The notes: a model not told the origin generated them from the sequence alone. A DNA stretch of 5,017 bases from SIG440 sp045580025 (GCA_045580025.1 JAZNNB010000018.1:1-5017), one strand, 5' to 3'; shown: positions 1-4,870, counted from the first letter of the stretch. A program made the numbers and translations.

Positions 1-306
1 TCATCTATCTAAACCTTGCATCACTGCAAGGCTCAAGCCACCTTCCACGGAGATGCCGGGCAAGCTTTGCCTCCTAATCAGGTGTTGCTCCAGGTGGGGT
101 TTACATCACAAGCCAGTCGCCAGACTGTGGGTGAGCTCTTACCTCACCATTTCACCCTTACCGAAAAATTTCGGCGGTATATTTCTGTTGCACTTTCCTT
201 GAAGTTGCCTTCACAAGGGGTTACCTTGCACCCTGCCCTGCGGAGCTCGGACTTTCCTCACGCACAGGATTGCTCCTTGTGCCCGCGACCGTCCAATCTG
301 CCAAGA
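1..306 (-). ncRNA. rnpB: RNase P RNA, bacterial A type, 3' end missing
   Basis: This is the catalytic RNA of ribonuclease P, which removes 5' leaders from tRNA precursors. Read on the minus strand, the universal core is clear: GAGGAAAGTCCGAGCTCC then GCAGGGCAGGGTGC near the 5' side (about 261-228), AAGGGTGAAATGGTGAGGTAAGAG in the middle (about 164-141, split here only for description), TAAACCCCACCTGGAGCAA (about 104-86), GGTGGCTTGAGCC and the 3' strand TAGATAGATGA at 11-1. The P15-P16 arrangement with a GGCAA/TTGCC hairpin fits the A (ancestral) type rather than the Bacillus B type. About 50 more bases (3' strand of P1/P2) lie beyond the window's left edge. The 5' end is placed by comparison at roughly 303-308, only about 10 bases after the serA stop, and is uncertain by several bases. 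Cotranscription with serA, or a promoter inside serA, is likely because no clean promoter fits in the gap. Confidence 0.95.
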
Positions 307-316
307 TTTTCATAAA

Positions 317-1483
317 TTATTCGGTATAAAGTGATACCTTGATAACGCCCTCGATTGCTTTGAGGTCATCTTTGATTGTGCCGTCAAGAGCGCTGTGAGT
401 GTCAATCATTGTGTAAGCCAAATCACCTTTGCTCTTGTTCGTCATATTTTCAATGTTGATGCCGTCTTTTGCAAAAATGTCGGTGATTTTTGTAATCATT
501 GACGGGATGTTCTTGTGAGCAATGGTAACACGTGAGCCGCATACCTTTCCCATATCACAGTTGGGGAAGTTCACTGAGTTGCGGATGTTTCCGTTTTCCA
601 AAAAGTCTTTGAGCTCCTGAGCTGCCATAACAGCACAGTTGTCTTCGCTTTCAGGAGTTGATGCACCAAGGTGGGGCATAACAACAACGCTTTCGCATTT
701 TAAAAGCTCCTCTGTTGCAAAGTCAGTAACGTATGCAGCAACGGTTCCGTCTTGAAGCGCTGCGATAACTGCAGCGTCATTAATCAATTTTGTATGTGAG
801 AAGTTGAGGAGTCTAGCACCTTTTTTAACCTTTTTGAAGAGGTCTTGATTGAACATTCCCTTTGTATCCTTTGTTGCAGGAACGTGGATTGAAATATAAT
901 CGCTCTCTGCAAGGATTGTGTCAAGGTCGTTTGCCTTTTTAGCGGCACGGGTCATACTCCAAGCGGCGTCAACCGAAAGGTATGGGTCATAGCCGATAAC
1001 GTTCATACCAAGAGCGTGAGCAGCGTTTGCAACCCTTACACCGATAGCACCAAGACCGATGATGCCGAGGGTCTTGCCCGTGATTTCAGGACCTACGAAG
1101 TTTGACTTGCCTTTTTCAACCAATTTTCCTACCTGGTCGCCCTCGCCGATGAGAGTCTTTGCCCAGTTGATACCCTGAACAACCTTTCTTGATGCGAGAA
1201 GAAGACCTGCGATAACCAATTCTTTAACAGCGTTTGCGTTTGCACCGGGGGTGTTGAAAACAACGATGCCGCGTTCGCTGCATTTGTCAATGGGGATATT
1301 GTTTGTGCCGGCACCTGCACGGGCAACGGCGGAAAGACTTTCGGGAAGCTCCATATCGTGCATATTGAAGCTTCTGAGGATTATACCATCTGGATTTTCA
1401 ACCTCGTCACCGAAGGTATATTTGTCGTCAAATACATTGAGACCGATTTTTGCAATTTTATTTAAAGTCTGAACCTTATACAT
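317..1483 (-). CDS. serA: D-3-phosphoglycerate dehydrogenase (short form with C-terminal ACT domain)
   Basis: The predicted cytosolic enzyme oxidises 3-phosphoglycerate to 3-phosphohydroxypyruvate with NAD+, the first step of serine synthesis. At 388 residues it is the short form. Residues ~1-90 and ~285-305 form the substrate domain and ~95-280 the Rossmann domain, with GLGAIG at 143-148 and the NAD-ribose acid D166 in YDP. An ACT-type domain occupies ~317-388, with HKNIPSMITKITDIF typical of its first strand and helix. H271 (PHLGAST) fits the catalytic histidine and E258 the partner glutamate. The arginine expected in the NxARG-like motif is instead H230 (NFSHTK), which is unusual. The ATG has AAGGAGG 9 bases upstream; the serC TAA stop lies inside that site, 14 bases before the start, so the two are probably translationally coupled. 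The ACT domain suggests serine feedback, though this is inferred. Function is very likely, given the serC partner, despite the odd residue. Confidence 0.93.
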   Translation of the reverse strand: MYKVQTLNKIAKIGLNVFDDKYTFGDEVENPDGIILRSFNMHDMELPESLSAVARAGAGTNNIPIDKCSERGIVVFNTPGANANAVKELVIAGLLLASRKVVQGINWAKTLIGEGDQVGKLVEKGKSNFVGPEITGKTLGIIGLGAIGVRVANAAHALGMNVIGYDPYLSVDAAWSMTRAAKKANDLDTILAESDYISIHVPATKDTKGMFNQDLFKKVKKGARLLNFSHTKLINDAAVIAALQDGTVAAYVTDFATEELLKCESVVVMPHLGASTPESEDNCAVMAAQELKDFLENGNIRNSVNFPNCDMGKVCGSRVTIAHKNIPSMITKITDIFAKDGINIENMTNKSKGDLAYTMIDTHSALDGTIKDDLKAIEGVIKVSLYTE

Positions 1484-1492
1484 TTTGAAAAA

Positions 1493-1500
1493 CCTCCTTA
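1493..1500 (-). promoter_or_regulatory. Ribosome binding site of serA overlapping the serC stop
   Basis: On the minus strand the sequence is TAAGGAGG: its TAA is the serC stop codon and AAGGAGG is the serA Shine-Dalgarno, 9 bases before the serA ATG. A ribosome finishing serC sits on the serA initiation site, a classic arrangement for coupled translation of enzymes of one pathway. Confidence 0.85.
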
Positions 1501-2577
1501 GGCGTTTTCTGCCTCAAATTTTTTCATAAACTCAACGAGAGCCGCAACACCCTCTTGGGGCATAGCGTTGTAGATGCTTGCACGCATACCGCCAACGCTG
1601 CGGTGGCCTTTGAGGTTTACAAAGCCTGCGTCTGCTGCTTCCTTGCAGAACTTTTTGTCAAGTGTCTCATCGCCTGTAACGAAGCAAACGTTCATCATTG
1701 AACGATATTTCTTTTCAGCGGTTGCCTTGAAAAGCTTTGACTCATCAAGGAAGTCATAAAGAAGAGCTGCTTTCTTTTCATTTCTTTCTTTCATAGCATC
1801 AAGTCCGCCGTTCTTAAGAGCCCATTTGTAAACAAGACCTGCAACATAAATTGCATAGCAAGGAGGTGTGTTGTACATAGAATCGTTGTCTGCCATTGTC
1901 TTGTAGTCAAGCATTGTGGGGATATCTTCACGGGCATTTCCCATAAGGTCTTCACGGATAATAACAACAGTGAGACCAGCTGGTGCCATATTCTTCTGTG
2001 CACCTGCATAGATAACGCCAAATTTTGTAACGTCAACGGGTTCACTTGTGATGCATGATGACATATCAGCAACTAAGATTTTGTCACCAACGTTTGGAAC
2101 TTCGGGATATTTTGTGCCGAAAATGGTGTTGTTGTAGCAAACGTGAACATAGTCAGCGTCTTCTCTTACCATATCAGGTGTGATTTCGGGTATGTAGCTG
2201 AAAGTTTTGTCTTCGGATGTTGCAATACATTTGGCATCACCGTATTTCTTCGCTTCTTTGAATGCCTTGCCTGAGAACTGACCTGAAACAACGTAGTCTG
2301 CTTTTCCTGTTTTCATAAGATTCAAGGGGATTGCAGCAAACTGTGTTGATGCACCGCCCTGGAGGAAGAGCACTTTGTAGTTGTCGGGGATATTCATAAG
2401 AGTCCTGAAATCTGCCTCTGTCTGTTTGATTATTTCATCATAAACAGGGGAACGGTGACTCATTTCCATAACGGACATGCCTGAGCCGTTATAGTTTATC
2501 ATCTCGGCCGCTGCCTGCTCAAGAACCTCAAGGGGAAGCATAGAGGGTCCTGCTGAAAAGTTGTACACTCTGTTCAT
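1498..2577 (-). CDS. serC: Phosphoserine aminotransferase
   Basis: This PLP-dependent class V aminotransferase converts 3-phosphohydroxypyruvate and glutamate to phosphoserine and 2-oxoglutarate, the step after SerA. It has 359 residues, the usual family length. The diagnostic N-terminus VYNFSAGPSMLP, the MSHRSP block at 39-44 and the PLP-phosphate loop GGAST (74-78) are all present. The Schiff-base lysine is K195 in AGAQKN, and the substrate-phosphate motif GHRSVGGMRASIYN lies at 324-337. A GTG nine bases further upstream (2586) would add MFF, but it lies inside the AAGGAGTG ribosome binding site; the ATG at 2577 has AAGGAG at an 8-base spacing and matches the family start, so I chose it. 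It is the first gene of a serC-serA(-rnpB) unit with its own strong promoter. No phosphoserine phosphatase gene (serB) is seen in this window. Confidence 0.97.
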   Translation of the reverse strand: MNRVYNFSAGPSMLPLEVLEQAAAEMINYNGSGMSVMEMSHRSPVYDEIIKQTEADFRTLMNIPDNYKVLFLQGGASTQFAAIPLNLMKTGKADYVVSGQFSGKAFKEAKKYGDAKCIATSEDKTFSYIPEITPDMVREDADYVHVCYNNTIFGTKYPEVPNVGDKILVADMSSCITSEPVDVTKFGVIYAGAQKNMAPAGLTVVIIREDLMGNAREDIPTMLDYKTMADNDSMYNTPPCYAIYVAGLVYKWALKNGGLDAMKERNEKKAALLYDFLDESKLFKATAEKKYRSMMNVCFVTGDETLDKKFCKEAADAGFVNLKGHRSVGGMRASIYNAMPQEGVAALVEFMKKFEAENA

Positions 2578-2585
2578 AAAAAACA

Positions 2586-2591
2586 CTCCTT
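2586..2591 (-). promoter_or_regulatory. Ribosome binding site that sets the serC start
   Basis: AAGGAG on the minus strand lies 8 bases upstream of the ATG at 2577. The alternative in-frame GTG at 2586-2584 overlaps this site, so it has no room for a site of its own. This is why the protein is called as 359 and not 362 residues. Confidence 0.8.
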
Positions 2592-2617
2592 AATATTAAA
2601 AAAATCGTATTATTAAT

Positions 2618-2646
2618 AGTATATAACTTTTTTAAACTCTAGTCAA
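2618..2646 (-). promoter_or_regulatory. Housekeeping sigma promoter of serC-serA
   Basis: Minus-strand -35 TTGACT (2646-2641), a 17-base spacer and -10 TATACT (2623-2618) make a near-consensus vegetative promoter. Transcription should begin near 2611, leaving a leader of about 34 bases before serC. That is too short for a T-box or riboswitch, so any regulation at this point would be by a DNA-binding protein or at translation. The promoter sits in the 98-base gap after the second TSUP gene. In the same gap a weak AATTTG/CAAATT inverted repeat (2670-2675 with 2652-2657) has no U-run, so read-through from the upstream operon is possible. Confidence 0.85.
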
Positions 2647-2675
2647 CAATAAATTTGATTATTTTTTAACAAATT

Positions 2676-3038
2676 CTACTTGTGATTGAGGTTAAAACCT
2701 TTATATATTTCATAAATACCCACCAGAAGCAAAAAAAATCCAAACATCCTCCTCAAAGTATCGCCGTGGATAGCGGTGGCAAGAAGTGAACCGATTATTG
2801 CACCAGGGAGACCTGAAAGTCCAAGGGTTAAGGCAGTTCTTGTGACGATGTTTTTGTTTTTTATGTGGACTATGGTCGCAATTATGGCGGTGGGGATGAA
2901 ATAGGTGAGGTTTATTCCTTGAGCTGTTTGTTGGTTCAGGCTTTCAAAGATAGTGATGAGGGGAATTAAAATTGCACCGCCCCCGATGCCCATGCCACTG
3001 ATTATTCCGCTGGCAAAGCCGATTAAAATGTTTGTCAA
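2676..3038 (-). CDS. TauE/SafE (TSUP) family membrane protein, second half-size subunit
   Basis: This 120-residue, very hydrophobic protein equals one repeat of the TauE/SafE family (PF01925). Full-length members are about 240-270 residues with two such repeats and export sulfite, sulfoacetate or related anions; the substrate here is unknown. Residues ~4-31 hold the signature GFASGIISGMGIGGG followed by AILIPL. Further membrane segments are likely at ~40-58, ~66-87 and ~94-112, with a short polar tail NLNHK. The start is TTG at 3038-3036, 7 bases after a strong AAGGAGG; no ATG fits better. The upstream TSUP half ends 12 bases earlier, in the same reading frame, so the two most likely assemble as a heterodimer doing the work of one eight-helix transporter. 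It ends with TAG and no convincing terminator follows. Confidence 0.85.
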   Translation of the reverse strand: MTNILIGFASGIISGMGIGGGAILIPLITIFESLNQQTAQGINLTYFIPTAIIATIVHIKNKNIVTRTALTLGLSGLPGAIIGSLLATAIHGDTLRRMFGFFLLLVGIYEIYKGFNLNHK

Positions 3039-3045
3039 AGTTTTT

Positions 3046-3053
3046 CCTCCTTA
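3046..3053 (-). promoter_or_regulatory. Ribosome binding site at the TSUP junction, overlapping the upstream stop
   Basis: The minus strand reads TAAGGAGG: TAA ends the first TSUP half and AAGGAGG precedes the TTG start of the second half by 7 bases. The strong site argues that the second half is a real, separately initiated gene and not the broken end of a nonsense-mutated one. Confidence 0.82.
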
Positions 3054-3407
3054 AAAAATCATTTTTGCGGCGGTGACAGAGATTACCGTGCCAAAGCCAA
3101 TTTTCAGCCATTTTTTCGGAATTTTTTTAAGGAACTTTGCGCCCAAAAATCCGCCTACCACGCCGCCTATTGAAACAAAAAGCCAGATGCGGAAATCGAA
3201 AAAGCCGCGTCTTATATAGAGAAAAGAGCTTACTGCCGACATAAGAAGAATTACGGGGATGGCGGTGGCGTGGGATTTGTGTTCGTCTATTTTCAGAAAC
3301 TTTTCCATCAGCGGAACCAATACCGAGCCACCTCCTGCTCCGAAAAGCCCGTTGAGGATTCCCGTGGCAAAGCCGATGGAGGCGGGTTTTAAATATTTTT
3401 TGAGCAT
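3051..3407 (-). CDS. TauE/SafE (TSUP) family membrane protein, first half-size subunit
   Basis: This 118-residue protein matches one repeat of the TauE/SafE (TSUP) anion exporter family. The signature is GFATGILNGLFGAGGG with VLVPLM after it (residues ~12-34). Other probable membrane segments are ~46-65 (IPVILLMSAVSSFLYI), ~73-93 (glycine-rich, VSIGGVVGGFLGAKFL) and ~101-118. Positive residues KK near 3-4 and RR at ~67-68 give topology cues. The ATG at 3407 has GGAGG at 7 bases. It lies 50 bases after the ppx-like gene and 12 bases before the second half, so it is the middle gene of a three-gene unit. Its ribosome binding site lies inside a hairpin with a following U-run, so expression relative to ppx is probably modulated. 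The transported ion cannot be told from sequence. Confidence 0.85.
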   Translation of the reverse strand: MLKKYLKPASIGFATGILNGLFGAGGGSVLVPLMEKFLKIDEHKSHATAIPVILLMSAVSSFLYIRRGFFDFRIWLFVSIGGVVGGFLGAKFLKKIPKKWLKIGFGTVISVTAAKMIF

Positions 3408-3449
3408 AAAAAAACCTCCAGAAACTTTTTGGATAGTTTTTGAAGGTTT
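3408..3449 (-). promoter_or_regulatory. Hairpin plus U-run covering the ribosome binding site of the first TSUP gene
   Basis: On the minus strand AAACCTTCAAAAACT (3449-3435) can pair with AGTTTCTGGAGGTTT (3426-3412), leaving an 8-base loop. The 15-base stem has one A-C mismatch and one G-U pair. The 3' arm contains the GGAGG ribosome binding site, and the stem is followed by TTTT directly before the ATG (seven Ts in total). It can therefore act as an intrinsic terminator or attenuator after ppx, as a block to ribosome access, or both. The structure is deduced from pairing only; AT-rich stems of this size are of moderate stability. Confidence 0.6.
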
Positions 3450-3457
3450 GTGGAAAT

Positions 3458-4381
3458 TTATTCGTTTTGGTTTTTTGATGCAAGGAAGTCAAGGAGAAGA
3501 CCTTCCCGAACGCCTACATCTGAAACAATAAGTTCGGGCGAATTTATGAGAGTTTTAAGTTCCATAAGGGGAAGAAGTCCTGCGAGGATTATGTCGCAGC
3601 GTTCTGTGCCGATGCCTGAGAAGGTGCGGCGTTCATCGGGGGATGCCTTCTTGATTGTGTCAAAGGCTTCGTCGATTTCTTTTGACGGAATTTTGAGGTT
3701 TTTGACGGGTGAGGGGCTGTTGTCCGACATATTATATTTCGCAAGGGCACGGAGAGTTCCCCCAATACCTGCCACGGAGACGTTTTGCATTTCCGAAAGC
3801 CAAGGGATACATGTGAGCTGTTTTTTAACAAAAGCGGTAGCTTCTCTGATAGTGTCTTCCGTTTCACCGCAAGGGAAAAACATTTCAAAAAGTGAGCGCG
3901 AGCCCATAGGGATGCTTATGGCAGGGGAAATCATTTCGCCGTTTTTGAAAGCAATGAATTCGGTGCTGCCGCCGCCAATGTCGCAGATAACAGCATCTTT
4001 TATGCCCAAAGATTTGCTCACTGCAAGGCAGTCAAGTCGGGCTTCGGTCTCACCGTCTATAACTTCAATGGTTATACCGGTAAGGTCTTTGACTGAAGCA
4101 AGAAATTGCTTGCCGTTTTTTGATTTTCGTACGGCAGCTGTGGCAACTGCACGAATGTTTGATATGTTTTTTTGAGTGAGAATATTTTTGTATTCAAGAA
4201 GTGCCTTTATGGCACGGAGTTGCGCCTCGTTTTTAAGGCACATATCGGCCGTCATCCCCTCGCTGAGCTTTATCATACTGCGAAAGGCTGCGGTTTGGGT
4301 AAAGGTGCCGTCTGTATTTATCTCAAAAATGCTCATCCTCACAGAGTTTGAGCCAAGGTCAATTATTGCAATTTTCTGCAT
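3458..4381 (-). CDS. Ppx/GppA family phosphatase (exopolyphosphatase / pppGpp phosphohydrolase type)
   Basis: The ASKHA-fold family cleaves terminal phosphate from polyphosphate and/or converts pppGpp to ppGpp. At 307 residues this is the short form holding both ASKHA subdomains and lacking the C-terminal HD-like domain of E. coli Ppx and GppA (~500 residues). Visible motifs in order are the phosphate-1 loop IDLGSNSVRM (7-16), ATAAVRKSKNG (80-90), the catalytic region GETEAR (110-115, with E111 and E113 as candidates), the phosphate-2 loop CDIGGGSTEF (133-142), IPMGS (157-161), GIGGT (205-209), ERCDII (260-265) and SDVGVREGLL (287-296). The ATG at 4381 starts just before the first motif and has GGGGAG 7 bases upstream. 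It is the first gene of an operon with two TSUP halves and has a strong promoter. Whether polyphosphate or pppGpp is the substrate cannot be decided here, so no gene symbol is given. Confidence 0.93.
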   Translation of the reverse strand: MQKIAIIDLGSNSVRMSIFEINTDGTFTQTAAFRSMIKLSEGMTADMCLKNEAQLRAIKALLEYKNILTQKNISNIRAVATAAVRKSKNGKQFLASVKDLTGITIEVIDGETEARLDCLAVSKSLGIKDAVICDIGGGSTEFIAFKNGEMISPAISIPMGSRSLFEMFFPCGETEDTIREATAFVKKQLTCIPWLSEMQNVSVAGIGGTLRALAKYNMSDNSPSPVKNLKIPSKEIDEAFDTIKKASPDERRTFSGIGTERCDIILAGLLPLMELKTLINSPELIVSDVGVREGLLLDFLASKNQNE

Positions 4382-4417
4382 TTTGCCTCTCCCCTTTTTT
4401 AAAAAGGATTTTTGTTA

Positions 4418-4446
4418 ATTTTAGCATAAAGAGAAGCTTGAGTCAA
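4418..4446 (-). promoter_or_regulatory. Housekeeping sigma promoter of the ppx-TSUP operon
   Basis: Minus-strand -35 TTGACT (4446-4441), a 17-base spacer and -10 TAAAAT (4423-4418), with an extended -10 TG one base upstream (TGCTAAAAT). The start point should be near 4411, about 30 bases before the ppx-family ATG. The leader can form a small CCTTTT/AAAAGG hairpin just ahead of the GGGGAG site. The promoter diverges from the tRNA promoter, the two -35 boxes being 32 bases apart. Confidence 0.85.
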
Positions 4447-4478
4447 TAAAAAATAATGGGCACAGAATGGATAAATTC

Positions 4479-4507
4479 TTGACAAACGGCAAACGGTATA
4501 GTATACT
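4479..4507 (+). promoter_or_regulatory. Strong promoter of the tRNA-Thr gene
   Basis: Consensus -35 TTGACA (4479-4484), a 17-base spacer and -10 TATACT (4502-4507) lie 19 bases before the tRNA. The start point should be around 4514, giving a 5' leader of about 13 bases to be removed by RNase P. This is the best-matching promoter in the window, as expected for a tRNA gene. Confidence 0.9.
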
Positions 4508-4526
4508 TTGGATGTTATATGTTTTT

Positions 4527-4602
4527 GCTTGTGTAGCACAGTTGGTAGTGCAGCGCATTCGTAATGCGCAGGTCGCAGGTTCGAGTCCCGTCACAAGCTC
4601 CA
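4527..4602 (+). tRNA. tRNA-Thr, anticodon CGT (reads ACG)
   Basis: The 76-base gene folds as a full cloverleaf. The acceptor GCTTGTG (4527-4533) pairs perfectly with CACAAGC (4592-4598), followed by discriminator T4599 and an encoded CCA (4600-4602). The D stem is GCAC/GTGC with loop AGTTGGTA; the anticodon stem is GCGCA/TGCGC with loop TTCGTAA, placing anticodon CGT at 4560-4562. The variable loop is AGGTC and the T loop TTCGAGT. The T stem GCAGG/CCCGT is imperfect: it has a G-U pair at its base and an A-C opposition at 4577/4589. It stands alone, with its own promoter and terminator. The CGT isoacceptor is dispensable where a TGT tRNA-Thr can wobble, which may allow some laxity. Confidence 0.96.
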
Positions 4603-4606
4603 AGAT

Positions 4607-4647
4607 AAGCACTTAGTCGATTTTTTCGACCGAGTGCTTTTTTCTTT
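4607..4647 (+). terminator. Intrinsic terminator of the tRNA-Thr gene
   Basis: AAGCACTTAGTCGA (4607-4620) pairs with TCGACCGAGTGCTT (4626-4639) around a five-T loop. The 14-base stem has one T-G pair and one A-C mismatch, and a T-rich tail (TTTTTTCTTT) follows the stem. It begins five bases after the tRNA CCA, so the transcript should be essentially the tRNA alone. Confidence 0.88.
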
Positions 4648-4701
4648 CTGCGACCTGCGGGTGATGTTGAAAACACCGGAGGTGTTTTCTTTGCGCAGGT
4701 C
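4648..4701 (+). repeat. Nested inverted repeat containing tRNA-derived arms
   Basis: The outer stem GACCTGCG (4652-4659) / CGCAGGTC (4694-4701) encloses a perfect 9-base hairpin GAAAACACC (4669-4677), GGA loop, GGTGTTTTC (4681-4689). The left arm extended to 4648-4659, CTGCGACCTGCG, is the exact reverse complement of tRNA bases 4567-4578. The right arm is a direct copy of tRNA variable-region sequence. It lies just past the tRNA terminator and has no U-run, so it is not itself a terminator. Its role is unknown; it is most likely part of a dispersed repeat. Confidence 0.7.
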
Positions 4702-4711
4702 TTCGGTTCGG
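4693..4711 (+). repeat. Direct partial copy of tRNA-Thr 3' half (imperfect)
   Basis: GCGCAGGTC (4693-4701) equals tRNA 4566-4574 exactly. After a four-base difference the sequence resumes with GGTTCG, as in the tRNA T-arm, before diverging at about 4711. Read with the 14-base copy at 4832-4845, it looks like a second tRNA 3' half interrupted by about 120 bases. Confidence 0.5.
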
Positions 4712-4815
4712 GGTACTGCGTACCAACGTGGTTACAAAACGCTTTGCGTTTTTCTCAAGTTATGAAAAGCTGTCGCTTTTCACAATCCGGTGCTATCAAT
4801 ATGCCACCAGCATAT
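4712..4815 (+). repeat. Cluster of short perfect hairpins
   Basis: Four tight inverted repeats follow each other: GGTAC/GTACC with a TGC loop (4712-4724), AAAACGC/GCGTTTT with a TTT loop (4736-4752), TGAAAAGC/GCTTTTCA with a TGTC loop (4763-4782), and ATATGC/GCATAT with a CACCA loop (4799-4815). Arms are 5-8 bases and loops 3-5 bases, all without mismatch. None has a typical terminator tail except perhaps the TTTTT after the second. Two overlapping open frames here are by-products and lack ribosome binding sites. Confidence 0.65.
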
Positions 4816-4831
4816 CGAATTTACGCTCCGG

Positions 4832-4845
4832 CGTCACAAGCTCCA
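4832..4845 (+). repeat. Direct copy of the tRNA-Thr 3' end (attachment-site-like)
   Basis: CGTCACAAGCTCCA is identical to tRNA bases 4589-4602 and stops exactly at the CCA; the following bases differ. Exact tRNA 3' ends repeated downstream are the usual mark of tyrosine-recombinase integration into a tRNA gene. Here only about 230 bases lie between the copies and there is no integrase, so it would be a remnant at most. A tRNA-derived dispersed repeat is the other explanation. Confidence 0.6.
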
Positions 4846-4870
4846 CGTCGCAGCAAACTGCGCTGCAATC

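Noticed and set aside
16..315. 99-codon open frame on the plus strand
   Set aside because: It is the antisense of the RNase P RNA gene, with no ribosome binding site; RNA genes often carry such chance open frames on the other strand.
2578..2646. T-box or riboswitch in the serC leader
   Set aside because: The leader from the predicted start point is only about 34 bases, with no room for such a structure.
2647..2680. AATTTG/CAAATT inverted repeat after the second TSUP gene as a terminator
   Set aside because: The stem is only six AT-rich base pairs with a 12-base loop and no U-run, too weak to call.
2676..3407. Reading the TSUP pair as a pseudogene broken by a nonsense mutation
   Set aside because: The stop is part of a strong, well-spaced ribosome binding site and each half is a complete four-helix repeat. 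A functional split is more likely, although relatives should be compared.
3450..4418. Long plus-strand frames (241 and 80 codons) opposite the ppx-family gene
   Set aside because: They are shadows of the minus-strand gene, which has all the family motifs, a promoter and a ribosome binding site; the opposite frames show none.
4421..4612. 63-codon minus-strand frame containing VTGLEPATCALRMRCTTNCATQ
   Set aside because: This is the antisense of the tRNA-Thr gene. Peptides like it are familiar database artefacts from tRNA complements, and it also overlaps both promoters.
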